64,000 nucleotides of DNA from Geminicoccus sp035556675 (GCF_035556675.1 NZ_DATMFZ010000259.1:29885-93884); one strand, 5' to 3'; numbered from the stretch's first letter, positions 51,150 to 60,564 are shown. Program-made: numbers and translations. Notes: generated by a model from the letters alone, not told the origin.

Positions 51150-53405
51150 ATGTCGCTCGTCCCGCGACCGCACCCCATGCCCGACACGCCGGCAGCGCCC
51201 TATCTGGCCGGCCTGAACCCCGAGCAGTATGCTGCGGTGACGGCCGAGGACGGCCCGCTGCTGATCCTGGCCGGTGCCGGCACCGGCAAGACCCGCGTGC
51301 TGACCACCCGCCTGGCCCATCTCCTGATGACCGGGCGCGCCCGGCCGTTCGAGGTGCTGGCGGTGACCTTCACCAACAAGGCCGCGCGCGAGATGGTCCA
51401 TCGGGTAGAAGGGCTGATCGGCCAGAGCGTGCAGGGCATGTGGCTGGGCACCTTCCACGCCATGGGCACCCGCTTTTTGCGCCGCCATGCCGAGATCGTG
51501 GGGCTCAAGCCCAGCTTCACCATCCTGGACACGGACGACCAGATCCGGTTGGTCAAGCAGGTCCTCCAGGCGCTGGAGATCGACGACAAGCGCTGGCCGG
51601 CCCGGGCGGTGCTGGGCATCGTCCAGCGCTGGAAGGATCGCGGCTGGACGCCGGACCAGGTGCCGCCATCGGAGGTCGGCGACTTCGCCGGCGGCAAGAC
51701 GCTCAGGATCTATTCGCTCTACCAGGAACGCCTGGCGACCCTGAACGCCTGCGACTTCGGTGACCTGCTCCTGCACTGCCTGGAGCTGTTCAAGCGGGCG
51801 CCGGACGTGCTGGCTCAGTACCAGCGCCGCTTCCGCGCGATCCTGGTCGACGAGTACCAGGACACCAACGTCGCCCAATACCTGCTCTTGCGCCTTCTGG
51901 CGCAAGGCCATCGCAACATCACCTGCGTGGGCGACGACGACCAGTCGATCTACAGCTGGCGAGGGGCCGAGGTCGGCAACATCCTGCGCTTCGAGGAGGA
52001 CTTCCCGGGTGCCGAGGTGGTCCGGCTGGAGCGCAACTACCGCTCGACCGGCCACATCCTGGGTGCCGCCGCCGGGCTGATCGCCCGCAACCGGGCGCGG
52101 CACGGCAAGACGCTGTGGACCGAGGACGTGGACGGCGAGAAGGTCCGGGTCGCTTCGCTGTGGGACGAGCACGAGGAGGCGATCTTCGTCGGCGACGAGC
52201 TGGAGGCCCTCCAGCGGGCGAAGAAGCGCCTGTGCGACACGGCGGTGCTGGTCCGCGCCGGCCACCAGACCCGCGCCTTTGAAGAGCGCTTCATCCAGCT
52301 GGGCCTGCCCTACCGGGTGATCGGCGGCCTGCGCTTCTACGAGCGCGCCGAGATCCGAGATGCGGTGGCCTATCTGCGCGTGGTGGTGCAGCCGGACGAC
52401 GACCTGGCGTTCGAGCGGATCGTCAACACGCCCAAGCGCGGCATCGGCGAGACCACGGTGGTGGCGCTGCGCAAGGCGGCGCGGGCGGCGGGCAGGAGCA
52501 TGCTCTCGGCCGCGGAGGAACTGGTCGGCACGGACGAGCTGCCGACCCGCGGCCGCCGGCAGCTGGCCGACCTGCTGGCCGCATTCGCCCGCTGGCGGGA
52601 CGAGCTGCCGCGCCGCACACCCCGCGACCTGGTCGAGGCGATCCTGGATGAATCCGGCTATGTCGGCATGTGGCAGGCCGACAAGACGCCCGAGGCGCAG
52701 GGCCGGCTGGAGAACCTGAAGGAGCTGGTCAAGGCGATCGAGGAGTTCGAGAGCCTGCCGGCCTTTTTGGAGCATGTCGGCCTGGTGATGGACAATGCCG
52801 CCGACGCGGATGGCGACATGGTCACGCTCATGACCCTGCACGCCGCCAAGGGGCTGGAATACGACTACGTGTTCCTGACCGGCTGGGAGGAGGGCCTGTT
52901 CCCCAACCAGCGGGCGCTCGACGAGGGCGGGACCAAGGCGCTCGAGGAGGAGCGGCGGCTTGCCTATGTCGGCATCACCCGGGCGAAGAAGCGCTGCACC
53001 ATCACCTATGCGGCCAACCGGCGGATCTTCGGCCAGTGGGGGGCGGCGCTGCCATCCCGCTTCGTCGAAGAACTGCCGCCGGAGCACATCCACCACCTCC
53101 TGCGCAGCAATGCGAGCAGGCCCGACGTCGACCCGACCTTCGGCGTGACCTCCCTGTTCCCGACCGGGAAAATGACGGGCCGCGGCCCAGGCTTCGAGCG
53201 GGCCGGCAAGCTGATCGAGGGCAAGGCCGAGCTGGTCCGACCGCGCCCTGCTCCCACCGTGGCCTTCGCAAAAGGTGACCGGGTGTTCCACGACAAGTTC
53301 GGCCCCGGCACGGTCGAAGCGCTGGAGGGCGAAAAGCTCACCATCGCCTTCGACAAGTCCGGGGTGAAGAAGGTCATGGCGAGCTTTCTGGAGAAGAAGG
53401 CGTGA
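51150..53405 (+). CDS. uvrD: ATP-dependent DNA helicase UvrD/PcrA
   Basis: A 751-residue superfamily 1A helicase for nucleotide excision and mismatch repair. Motif I is AGAGTGKTR, Ia TFTNKAAREM, motif II VDEYQDTN, motif III DDDQSIYSWRGA, motif IV ERNYRST, motif V LHAAKGLEYD and motif VI VGITRAKKR. The C-terminal 60 residues (FAKGDRVFHDKFGPGTVEALEG) are the Tudor-like RNA-polymerase-binding domain of PcrA/UvrD. The start may be ATG 51150 (used) or ATG 51177; neither has a good ribosome site. Its stop overlaps the GTG start of prmA. Confidence 0.95.
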   Translation: MSLVPRPHPMPDTPAAPYLAGLNPEQYAAVTAEDGPLLILAGAGTGKTRVLTTRLAHLLMTGRARPFEVLAVTFTNKAAREMVHRVEGLIGQSVQGMWLGTFHAMGTRFLRRHAEIVGLKPSFTILDTDDQIRLVKQVLQALEIDDKRWPARAVLGIVQRWKDRGWTPDQVPPSEVGDFAGGKTLRIYSLYQERLATLNACDFGDLLLHCLELFKRAPDVLAQYQRRFRAILVDEYQDTNVAQYLLLRLLAQGHRNITCVGDDDQSIYSWRGAEVGNILRFEEDFPGAEVVRLERNYRSTGHILGAAAGLIARNRARHGKTLWTEDVDGEKVRVASLWDEHEEAIFVGDELEALQRAKKRLCDTAVLVRAGHQTRAFEERFIQLGLPYRVIGGLRFYERAEIRDAVAYLRVVVQPDDDLAFERIVNTPKRGIGETTVVALRKAARAAGRSMLSAAEELVGTDELPTRGRRQLADLLAAFARWRDELPRRTPRDLVEAILDESGYVGMWQADKTPEAQGRLENLKELVKAIEEFESLPAFLEHVGLVMDNAADADGDMVTLMTLHAAKGLEYDYVFLTGWEEGLFPNQRALDEGGTKALEEERRLAYVGITRAKKRCTITYAANRRIFGQWGAALPSRFVEELPPEHIHHLLRSNASRPDVDPTFGVTSLFPTGKMTGRGPGFERAGKLIEGKAELVRPRPAPTVAFAKGDRVFHDKFGPGTVEALEGEKLTIAFDKSGVKKVMASFLEKKA

Positions 53406-54352
53406 GCGACGAGCTGTTCCACGCCACCACCGGCTCGCTCTGGCGCACGAGCTTCGTGCTGCCCGACGGGCTGGCCCAGGCGGTGTTCGAGCGGCTGGAC
53501 GATCTCGGCCTCTCCATCGGCATGTTCGAGCATGAGGGCGACGGCGGCTTCCAGGTCGAGCGCTGGCGCATGGAGATCGTGGAGGCGGAGCGGCCCGAGC
53601 CCGAGGCGCAGCGCAGCCGCCTGCTGGAGCTGATCGGCGACCTCGTCCCGGACCTGCCCGAGTTCGGGATCGAAGAGGTGACCGAGGAAGCCTGGACCGA
53701 GGCGATGCGCCGGGAGTTCCCGCCGGTGGAGGCCGGTCGGTTCTTCGTCCATGGCGCCGCCCATGCCGACCAGGTGCCCGACGGCCGCCTGCCGATCCGG
53801 GTCGAGGCCGGCTTGGCCTTCGGCTCCGGCGAGCACGCCACCACCAGAGGCTGCCTCCTGGCCTTCGACCGGCTCCTGCCCCGGCGTAACTGGCGGCGGA
53901 TCCTGGACATGGGCACCGGCTCCGGCATCCTCGCCATCGCCGCTGCCAAGACCACGCGCGCCTCGGTCCTGGCGGTGGACGTCGACCCGACCGCGGTCGA
54001 GGTCGCGTCCGGCAATGTCGCCGAGAACGGCGTGGCCGGCCGCGTGCGCTGCCTGGCCGGCGACGGCTTCCACACGCCGGGCGTATCCCATCCGCGCGGC
54101 TACGACCTGATCTTCGCCAACATCCTGGCCAACCCGCTGGTCGCCATGGCCGACCAGCTCGCCCGGAGCCTGGCGCCGGGCGGCTTCGCCATCCTGTCCG
54201 GCCTGATCGACGAGCAGGCGGCACGGGTGGAGGCAGCCTATCGCCGGGCGGGGCTGCGCAGCCTGCGCCAGTTGCGCCTGGACCGCTGGGTGGTGATCAC
54301 CGCGCGCAAGCCGCGCCGGGCACGAGCCCCGCGCCGCCGGCGGAACGGCTGA
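53402..54352 (+). CDS. prmA: Ribosomal protein L11 methyltransferase
   Basis: A 316-residue enzyme that methylates ribosomal protein L11. The N-terminal substrate-recognition domain (about 1-115) is followed by FGSGEHATTRGCL and the SAM-binding motif LDMGTGSGILAIAAAK, then DLIFANILANPL, all characteristic of PrmA. The C-terminal tail is arginine-rich. The start is GTG 53402 overlapping the uvrD stop. Confidence 0.93.
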   Translation: MSDELFHATTGSLWRTSFVLPDGLAQAVFERLDDLGLSIGMFEHEGDGGFQVERWRMEIVEAERPEPEAQRSRLLELIGDLVPDLPEFGIEEVTEEAWTEAMRREFPPVEAGRFFVHGAAHADQVPDGRLPIRVEAGLAFGSGEHATTRGCLLAFDRLLPRRNWRRILDMGTGSGILAIAAAKTTRASVLAVDVDPTAVEVASGNVAENGVAGRVRCLAGDGFHTPGVSHPRGYDLIFANILANPLVAMADQLARSLAPGGFAILSGLIDEQAARVEAAYRRAGLRSLRQLRLDRWVVITARKPRRARAPRRRRNG

Positions 54353-54409
54353 CAGGGCTGAGGCTTACTAACCTCCGAGACCTACATCCTCGGGGGAACC
54401 GTCGTCGAC

Positions 54410-55510
54410 ATGAGCGTGGCCAGCCCTGATCGTCCCGTGGCCCTGGCCTTGTCGGGTGGCGTCGCGCTCGGCGCCTATCATGCCGGCGCCTATGCCGCCC
54501 TCCACGAGGCCGGGCTGCCGCTGCGCTGGCTGGCCGGCTGCTCCGTCGGCGCCGCGGTGGCGGCCGTGATCGCGGGGAACCCGCCGGAGCGGCGGGTCGA
54601 GCAGCTCCGGCGCTTCTGGCAGCTCGCAGCGCTCAACCCCTTCCCGCTGACGCCCTACTGGAACGACCGCCCGCCGGCGGGCCTGCCGCGTCAGGCCTAC
54701 AACATGGCGAGCGCCCTGCAGGCCCATCTGTTCGGCCGGCCCGGCATGTTCCATCCTCGGTTCCTGCCGAGCGTGGGCGACCCCGGCCTCTACGACCTGA
54801 CGCCCTTGAAGGACTGGCTCCTGGAGCTGGTCGACTTCGACCGGCTGAACAGCGGCGAGGTCCGGGTCAGCATCGGGGCCACGGACCTGCTCAGCGGCGA
54901 GCGCGTCCTGTTCGACACGGGCAGTGGCGCCCGCATCGGCGTCGAGCACATCCTGGCTTCCTCCGCCCTGTCGCCCTTGTTCCCGCCGGTCGAGATCGAG
55001 GGGCGGCTGCTCGTCGATGGCGGCCTGTCCGTGAACCTGCCCTTGGACCTCGTGCTGCACGAGAAGCGGGACACCGAGCTCGCCTGCTTCGTGATCGAGC
55101 TGTTCGCGCGCCGGGGCAGCCGGCCGTCCACGCTGGGCGCTGCCCTGTCGCGCAGCGTCGACCTGGTGTTCGGCAACCAGACCCGCACCCTCCTGGAAGG
55201 GCAGCAGCGCGACTATGCGCTGCGGGCGAAGCTCCGGGCACTCGGCGACCGGCTGCCCCCGGAGATCCGGGACGATCCGGAGGTGGCGCCCTTGCTGGCG
55301 GAAGGGCAGTTCGCCCCGGCCGTGCTGCTCTGCCTGGGCCAGCGCGCCGATCTGGACGAAGCCGGGCCGGTCAAGATCTTCGACTATTCGGAAGCAACGC
55401 TGGCCGACCGCTGGCGGCGCGGTGCGGAGCACATGCGCCGGGCCCTCGACCGGCTGGCAGCGCTGGGCGACGGGCCGCTGCCGCCCGGCCTCACCGTGCA
55501 CGATGTCTGA
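54410..55510 (+). CDS. Patatin-like phospholipase
   Basis: A 366-residue acyl hydrolase of the patatin/RssA type. The oxyanion loop SGGVALGAYHAGA is at 15-27, the nucleophile is Ser45 in GCSVGA, and the catalytic Asp203 is in LLVDGGLSVNLPL. SALSPLFPPVEIEG before the Asp is also typical. No signal peptide is seen. Its stop overlaps the start of the GDSL hydrolase by eight bases, suggesting a lipid-degrading pair. Confidence 0.9.
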   Translation: MSVASPDRPVALALSGGVALGAYHAGAYAALHEAGLPLRWLAGCSVGAAVAAVIAGNPPERRVEQLRRFWQLAALNPFPLTPYWNDRPPAGLPRQAYNMASALQAHLFGRPGMFHPRFLPSVGDPGLYDLTPLKDWLLELVDFDRLNSGEVRVSIGATDLLSGERVLFDTGSGARIGVEHILASSALSPLFPPVEIEGRLLVDGGLSVNLPLDLVLHEKRDTELACFVIELFARRGSRPSTLGAALSRSVDLVFGNQTRTLLEGQQRDYALRAKLRALGDRLPPEIRDDPEVAPLLAEGQFAPAVLLCLGQRADLDEAGPVKIFDYSEATLADRWRRGAEHMRRALDRLAALGDGPLPPGLTVHDV

Positions 55511-56243
55511 GCAGGCAGCGGGCCCGCGGCGGCCCCATCCGACCCGGCGCAGCCTGCTCGCCGGTACAACGGCGGCCGGGATGGCCGGCATGTCGGCCAA
55601 GGCAGGAGAGCGATCGATGAGCCATCTGGTGCTCCTGGGCGATTCCGTGTTCGACAACGGCGCCTATGTCGCCGGCGGGCCGGATGTCGTGACCCAGCTC
55701 CGCCAGCGCTTGCCGCAAGACTGGCAGGCGAGCTTGGCTGCGGTGGACGGCGGCAGGCTCGCCGACATCCAGCACCAGCTCCGGGGGCTTCCTGCGGATG
55801 CGAGCCATCTCGTGATCAGCGTCGGCGGCAACGACGCCCTGGCCCATGGCGGGATCTTCGAGGAACAAGTGGGCTCGGTGGCCGAAGCCCTGCTCCGGGT
55901 CGCCGCAGTGCGGCAAGGCTTCGATCAGGCCTATGGCGCCATGCTGGATCAGGTCGTGGCGATCCGGCCGCAGGTGGCGGTCTGCACCATCTACGACACC
56001 GCCTATCCCGAGCCGCGCCGCACCCTGGCGGTCACCGCCCTGGCTGCACTCAACGACGTCATCACCCGCCATGCCTTCCGGCGCGGCCTGCCGCTCGTCG
56101 ACCTGCGCCTGGTCTGCGACGAGACCGCCGATTTCGCCAACCCGATCGAGCCGTCCGTCCAGGGCGGCGGCAAGATCGCAAGCACCATCGCGGCGCTCGC
56201 CGCCGAAGGGTTCGGCCAGGGCCGTTCGACCGTCTTCCTTTGA
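55503..56243 (+). CDS. SGNH/GDSL hydrolase with a twin-arginine-like N-terminus
   Basis: A 246-residue esterase/lipase. Block I is LLGDSVFDNGAY (Ser48), and block III is ISVGGNDAL. The start ATG 55503 adds an N-terminal stretch TRRSLLAGTTAAGMAGM that resembles a twin-arginine signal, suggesting export; an internal ATG 55617 (MSHLVLLGDS) would give a cytoplasmic form, so two products are possible. The late D/H block is less clear. It follows the patatin gene with an 8-base overlap and is followed by a small gene with a 4-base overlap. Confidence 0.85.
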   Translation: MSEQAAGPRRPHPTRRSLLAGTTAAGMAGMSAKAGERSMSHLVLLGDSVFDNGAYVAGGPDVVTQLRQRLPQDWQASLAAVDGGRLADIQHQLRGLPADASHLVISVGGNDALAHGGIFEEQVGSVAEALLRVAAVRQGFDQAYGAMLDQVVAIRPQVAVCTIYDTAYPEPRRTLAVTALAALNDVITRHAFRRGLPLVDLRLVCDETADFANPIEPSVQGGGKIASTIAALAAEGFGQGRSTVFL

Positions 56244-56641
56244 ACAAAAGGCGACAAGCAGGAGCACCGCCATGGTTGGGCTCCCCGTCCAAGGATACGC
56301 GGCCGGAGGTCAAGGAGTTCGCGCAAGCGATAGCGGCGTTCCGCCTGGAGCAGATCGCGCGCCTGCAGGAAGTCGCCCGGGCGGAAAACGTTACCCTGCC
56401 TGAGGACAAGCAGCTTGGGCACCAGGTCGTCCTGGAGAATCTCGAGCCCCTGGACTTCCTGGCGCTCAGCCGGCGCTATGCCGAGATCCAGGTCCAGGTG
56501 CTGAAGCAGGAGATCCTGGGCTACCAGGCGGCAGAACGGTCGTCGGACGAGGTGCCGATCAGGCTCGCCGTCGAGACCCTGCCGCAGTTCCAGGACCGGC
56601 TCGATGCCGCCCGCATCATGCTGCAGGCGGTGGAGCCCTGA
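56240..56641 (+). CDS. Small hypothetical protein, mostly helical
   Basis: A frame of 133 residues of unknown function. From about residue 20 it reads as amphipathic helices (PEVKEFAQAIAAFRLEQIAR, RYAEIQVQVLKQEILGYQ), an amino-acid balance expected of a real protein. No signal peptide or domain is recognised. The start is unclear: TTG 56240 overlaps the previous stop, TTG 56276 has AGGAG about 11 bases upstream, and an out-of-frame ATG 56272 has the better-spaced site. Confidence 0.55.
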   Translation: MNKRRQAGAPPWLGSPSKDTRPEVKEFAQAIAAFRLEQIARLQEVARAENVTLPEDKQLGHQVVLENLEPLDFLALSRRYAEIQVQVLKQEILGYQAAERSSDEVPIRLAVETLPQFQDRLDAARIMLQAVEP

Positions 56642-56703
56642 GCCGCACCGCCGGTCCCTTTCAGCCCGCCATCCATTGGTCCGAGACTGGGCAGCCGGCA
56701 GGA

Positions 56704-59532
56704 TCACGCCACCAGGGCGCTGCCGCTGGCACTGACGAAGTCGATCTGGACGACGATGTCGTTGTAGTCGAAGTCGCCGCCGCCCTTCATGTCCTCCCAG
56801 CCCCAGGTGTTCAGGCCGTAGTTCCACAAGTGGGTGACCGGCGCACCGCCGACCTGCTCGTTGGCATCGGCAAAAGCGAAGAATTCGTCGTCGCCGGCCG
56901 ACAGCCGCATTGCGATCAGGTCGCCGGCATCGACATCGGTGATACTGGTCTGCAGGAACTCGCCGAAGCCCGGTCCCTCGATCCACTCCTCGCCGTCACC
57001 AGTCGCATAGGCCCGCTCCAGCGTGGCGGCACCATAGCCTTCGTCCCCGGGTACGAGGTCCCCGATCCGGCCGGTGAAATCGTCGACCTCGTAGAACAGG
57101 AGCGAAACCTCCTTCTTGCCGTTCTGGCGCAACCGCACGATCGCCTCCTGATCGTCGGCCCCGCCGGCCGTGGTCGCGACGGCCACGGCGCGCGCTACCT
57201 GCAGTGCACAGTCAAGCTCGCCCGTCACATAGTCGATGAAGCCGTAATCGTTGGTCAGGCCGACCTGCGGCGTCTCGGTGGCCGCGCCGCCAATCTCGAT
57301 CGCCAGCCCGTCCCCCTGGTCCAGGACAAGTTCATAAGGGCGCGACTGCCCGTACTCGTCGAACAGGCGCACCAGGTCGCCGTCGAAGTCGGCCTGCAGG
57401 ACCTGCTGGGCGAACTGGCTGGTCCAGGCATGCGGCGAGCCGGCGCTGGCATTCCAGGACACCGTGGCGCCCGATGCGGCTAGGTCGATTCCGCCATCGC
57501 TGGCAAGGATCGGCTGGAGCAGCAGACTCTGCGCCGTTGCACTCCCGCCGGCGTCGTCGAGGATGCCGGGCGCATCGGAATGAAGCTGGCTGTGGGCAAG
57601 GGTCGTGAGCGCCCGTGTCAGCAGGACGCCGTTCGGCGAGCCCAGCCCGGTGGTCAGGTCATAGCCCGGGCCAGCCTCGTAGCCGAAGCCGGTCGGCGTG
57701 AGGGTGATCTGTTCCTCGGCATTCGGGTCACCCTTGACCGGGCCGCCTTCGACATAGCTCGACACGTTGTTGCCGAGCTGGATGTCGTTGAACGAGCCGG
57801 GTGCCACCACCGCCGCCGTGTAGAGCAGGTCGTTCAGGTAGCCCAGCTGCGGCAGGCCCTGGTCGGCGAACACGGCGTTGATCTGGGCGCCCAGCGCCGC
57901 CCAAAGTGGCGTCGACGCGCTGGTCCCGCCGCTTTCCTCGAACCGGGTCATGTCGGCGGACGGCACTACATAGAGCATGTTGCCGCCAGCCAGCGCCGCC
58001 ACGTCCGGCACGCCCCGCCCGCTTTCGGCGAGCGGGTCGCTGGTGATGGGGTGCAGCCCGTAGTCGGCCTGGTAGCCGGGGATACCCTGGGTGACGTCCA
58101 CGCCGCCCGAGCTGGCTGCATTCTCGGAATAGTCCGGGCCGAGGGTGTCGCCGTCGAGCCGGTACTGGTTCCAGACGGTCTCGACCAGGACCGCCAGCTC
58201 CGACGCGTTCTCCGGCAGGACGTTGAGGCCACCGGCGATCAGCTGCTGCAGCGTGCCGAGGTCGTGCGCGCCGGCCAGCTCGACCAGTTGGCCCAAGGTC
58301 ACGTCATTCCCGGCGGAGGACATGGTGCTGAGCGACGTTCCGCCGACCGTCACGGCGTAGGGGCTGGCGATCGTGTAGGTCACGTTGGTGAGCCCGTTGC
58401 CGAGCTCGTTGCCCGAACCGCCATCGTAGGTCATGACGAACATGGACTGGTTGCGGAGCGCCGCATCCACGAACAGCTCCCGGTAGGCGTCCAGGAAGGG
58501 CGAATCCGGGGATGGCAGCTGCACGTCGCTGAACGAGGAGGAGATGACCTCGGGATCGGCCTCCTGATCCCAGATGGCAGACTGATACGAGGTGAACACC
58601 GTCCCGTCCTGGGAGGAACCCACATAGAGGCCGATCGTGCTGTTCGGCGCCGCCCCTGCCACGACCCCGACATCGAGCGAGCGTTCGCCGCCCATTTCGT
58701 CATCGTAGCCCTGATGTTCCGGGTTGCTCACGTAGAAGCGGCCGGGCGTATCGAAGCCCAATGCCTTGCGGTAGGCATCGAGCTGCTCCTGGAAGGTGAC
58801 GGTCGAGTCCTCGGGCAGGGCGGCGCCGATCCCGGTCTCGATCAGCGCGATGGTGCCGGTGTCCAGCTCGCTGCCGACCAGCGGGAACTTGTAGTGCTCG
58901 CTGATGGCAGCAGGATTTTCCGCAGCATCCGTCGTCGAGCCGTTGCCGATGCTCTGCCAGCCCTGCGGCAGCTCGACCGGGTCGTCGGCGAGGTCGGCGA
59001 CCGCCGGCGGGATGCCGACATCGACCCACAGCCCCTCGGGCACGACGTTCCAGCCATCCGGGAACGACAGATCGCCGTTCCAGAAGAGGAGGTCGGGTTC
59101 CTCCGGATCGCCGGCCACTAGCAGCTCGGTGCCGAACAGGTTCTTGAAATCGTCGGCAGTCAGGCTGACCCAGACCGTGCGTGATGCCGCCGAGGCGACA
59201 TAGCCGTCATCCGCGCCGAGCGTGGTGATGCCGCTGGCATGGAGCTGGTCGACCAGCGTGTCATAGGCGGCCGGATCGGCACCGAACATGGTCCAGAGTG
59301 TACCGTCTGCCTCCATTTCGGCGAGCAGCTTCTGGCGCGTTCCCCAGTCCTGGCTGAGCAGCCCGGTCGGATCGTTGGCGCGCTCCAGGCTCAGCGCGAC
59401 ATTGATGGTCAGGTCCGCCGGTGCGGCATGAATCTCCGAAGGATCCAGGTCATATGCCTTGGAGACCGCAGTCTCATTCGTGCTCCGGTAGGACGTCAAA
59501 TCCAGAAACGTCGAGTTCTCGATCTTCGGCAT
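56704..59532 (-). CDS. Sedolisin (S53) protease with C-terminal DUF4114-like domain, no signal peptide
   Basis: A 942-residue subtilisin-fold protease of the acid-acting S53 family. Residues 1-200 form a pro-kumamolisin-type activation domain; the catalytic set is Glu283 and Asp287 (GGERSLDVGVV), Asp370 (TYDGGSGN) and Ser538 (SGGTSAST). The calcium site GYDLTTGLGSPNG follows. The C-terminal 150 residues end in WEDMKGGGDFDYNDIVVQI, the DUF4114 pattern seen in calcium-binding secreted proteins. ATG 59532 with GGGGA upstream gives MPKIENST, which is not a Sec or Tat signal, so type I secretion is likely. It stands alone. Confidence 0.9.
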   Translation of the reverse strand: MPKIENSTFLDLTSYRSTNETAVSKAYDLDPSEIHAAPADLTINVALSLERANDPTGLLSQDWGTRQKLLAEMEADGTLWTMFGADPAAYDTLVDQLHASGITTLGADDGYVASAASRTVWVSLTADDFKNLFGTELLVAGDPEEPDLLFWNGDLSFPDGWNVVPEGLWVDVGIPPAVADLADDPVELPQGWQSIGNGSTTDAAENPAAISEHYKFPLVGSELDTGTIALIETGIGAALPEDSTVTFQEQLDAYRKALGFDTPGRFYVSNPEHQGYDDEMGGERSLDVGVVAGAAPNSTIGLYVGSSQDGTVFTSYQSAIWDQEADPEVISSSFSDVQLPSPDSPFLDAYRELFVDAALRNQSMFVMTYDGGSGNELGNGLTNVTYTIASPYAVTVGGTSLSTMSSAGNDVTLGQLVELAGAHDLGTLQQLIAGGLNVLPENASELAVLVETVWNQYRLDGDTLGPDYSENAASSGGVDVTQGIPGYQADYGLHPITSDPLAESGRGVPDVAALAGGNMLYVVPSADMTRFEESGGTSASTPLWAALGAQINAVFADQGLPQLGYLNDLLYTAAVVAPGSFNDIQLGNNVSSYVEGGPVKGDPNAEEQITLTPTGFGYEAGPGYDLTTGLGSPNGVLLTRALTTLAHSQLHSDAPGILDDAGGSATAQSLLLQPILASDGGIDLAASGATVSWNASAGSPHAWTSQFAQQVLQADFDGDLVRLFDEYGQSRPYELVLDQGDGLAIEIGGAATETPQVGLTNDYGFIDYVTGELDCALQVARAVAVATTAGGADDQEAIVRLRQNGKKEVSLLFYEVDDFTGRIGDLVPGDEGYGAATLERAYATGDGEEWIEGPGFGEFLQTSITDVDAGDLIAMRLSAGDDEFFAFADANEQVGGAPVTHLWNYGLNTWGWEDMKGGGDFDYNDIVVQIDFVSASGSALVA

Positions 59533-59563
59533 GTAGAATCCCCGACCTTCATTCTCTTCGCGC

Positions 59564-59594
59564 GCAGACGCGAGTCTGCATCCTGTCAAACAGG
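59564..59594 (-). promoter_or_regulatory. Tandem hairpins in the leader of the sedolisin gene
   Basis: On the minus strand, about 30-60 bases upstream of the start, CCTGT-TTG-ACAGG (59582-59594) is followed by GCAGAC-TCGC-GTCTGC (59564-59579), two perfect stems separated by two bases. They would sit in the 5' leader if transcription begins in the AT-rich stretch at 59595-59640. The function is unknown; no known riboswitch class is recognised. Confidence 0.4.
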
Positions 59595-59721
59595 CAATTT
59601 ATTAGCAAGTTCCGGAAAATATCGTGTCTTGTGGCGTTCTGTGCTCTGGTCAGACGCTAAGGCGCGGACACTTGATCTTGCCACTCCGCCCCCTATCATG
59701 CCTTCTACCCTGGCGGGACTT

Positions 59722-60231
59722 CTATCCTGTCGAGGTCCCCTCAATCGACCGCAGCGCCTCGGCCAGGATCAGCGCCGCCGCCAGATGGTCGATCTTCCCG
59801 TCCCTGCCCGGCGGCGGCAATTCGCCCGCCTCAATCGCGGCTTCCACGCCGCCGGTCGTGAACCGCTCGTCCTGCAGGAACACAGGGAGTCCCGCCAGCG
59901 GCACGAACAGGTCCAGGAAGTTGCGGACCCGGTCGCAGGCCTCCCCTTCCCGGTCGTCCAGGCCGAGCGGCCAGCCGACCACCAGCCCAGCGGGCCGCCG
60001 CTCCTTCAGGAGCCGGAGCAGCGCCTCCCGGTCGTGCGTCCAGGACTTGCGCACATGGGTGAACAAGGGCGTCACCATCCGCCGCTCGGCATCGGTGCCG
60101 GCAAGGCCGATCGCGCGCTTGCTGACGTCCAGCGCCAGGAGGCCGCCGCGCTTCGGCAGGGCTGCCGCGAAGTCGGCATGGTTGCGGAAGATGGACGGTG
60201 ACACTAGCTTCCGTGCGCCTTTTGCGGCCAT
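59722..60231 (-). CDS. ruvX: Holliday junction resolvase-like YqgF/RuvX (16S pre-rRNA nuclease)
   Basis: A 169-residue RNase H-fold nuclease of the YqgF family. The first catalytic Asp lies in LLALDVSKRAIGLAGTD, the second acidic residue in DERFTTGGVEAAIE and the last in KIDHLAAALILAEAL. ATG 60231 is chosen as the family begins with a short basic segment; a longer frame to 60354 would run through the gatC promoter. It is divergent from gatC, the common arrangement in Alphaproteobacteria. Confidence 0.92.
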   Translation of the reverse strand: MAAKGARKLVSPSIFRNHADFAAALPKRGGLLALDVSKRAIGLAGTDAERRMVTPLFTHVRKSWTHDREALLRLLKERRPAGLVVGWPLGLDDREGEACDRVRNFLDLFVPLAGLPVFLQDERFTTGGVEAAIEAGELPPPGRDGKIDHLAAALILAEALRSIEGTSTG

Positions 60232-60276
60232 ACCCGGCCGCGTTTTCCGTTTTCGCGTGCAGGAGACCAGAGATCC

Positions 60277-60564
60277 ATGGCGATCGACAAGGCCACGGTG
60301 GCGAAGATCGCGCATCTGGCCCGCCTCGAGGTTCCTGAGGAGAAGCAGGAGCATCTGGCGAAGGAGCTGTCCGGCATCCTCGGCTGGGTGGAGCAGCTGG
60401 GCGAGGTCGACACCGACCGGGTCGAGCCGCTGCGCTCGGTCATGTCGATCACCCAGGACTGGCGGCCGGACCGGGTGACCGAAGGTGACCGCCGGGACGA
60501 TGTGCTGGCCAACGCGCCGGCCAGGCAGGATGGATATTTCGTGGTGCCGAAGGTGGTCGAATGA
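60277..60564 (+). CDS. gatC: Aspartyl/glutamyl-tRNA amidotransferase subunit C
   Basis: A 95-residue subunit that stabilises GatA and holds the A-B complex together. DKATVAKIAHLARLEVPEEK and the C-terminal LANAPARQDGYFVVPKVVE are the family landmarks. It starts the gatCAB operon and overlaps gatA by four bases. With GatA and GatB it corrects Glu-tRNA(Gln) or Asp-tRNA(Asn). Confidence 0.95.
   Translation: MAIDKATVAKIAHLARLEVPEEKQEHLAKELSGILGWVEQLGEVDTDRVEPLRSVMSITQDWRPDRVTEGDRRDDVLANAPARQDGYFVVPKVVE

Noticed and set aside
51141..54224. A 1,027-codon minus-strand frame antisense to uvrD and prmA
   Set aside because: Low-complexity shadow of genes with clear helicase and methyltransferase motifs.
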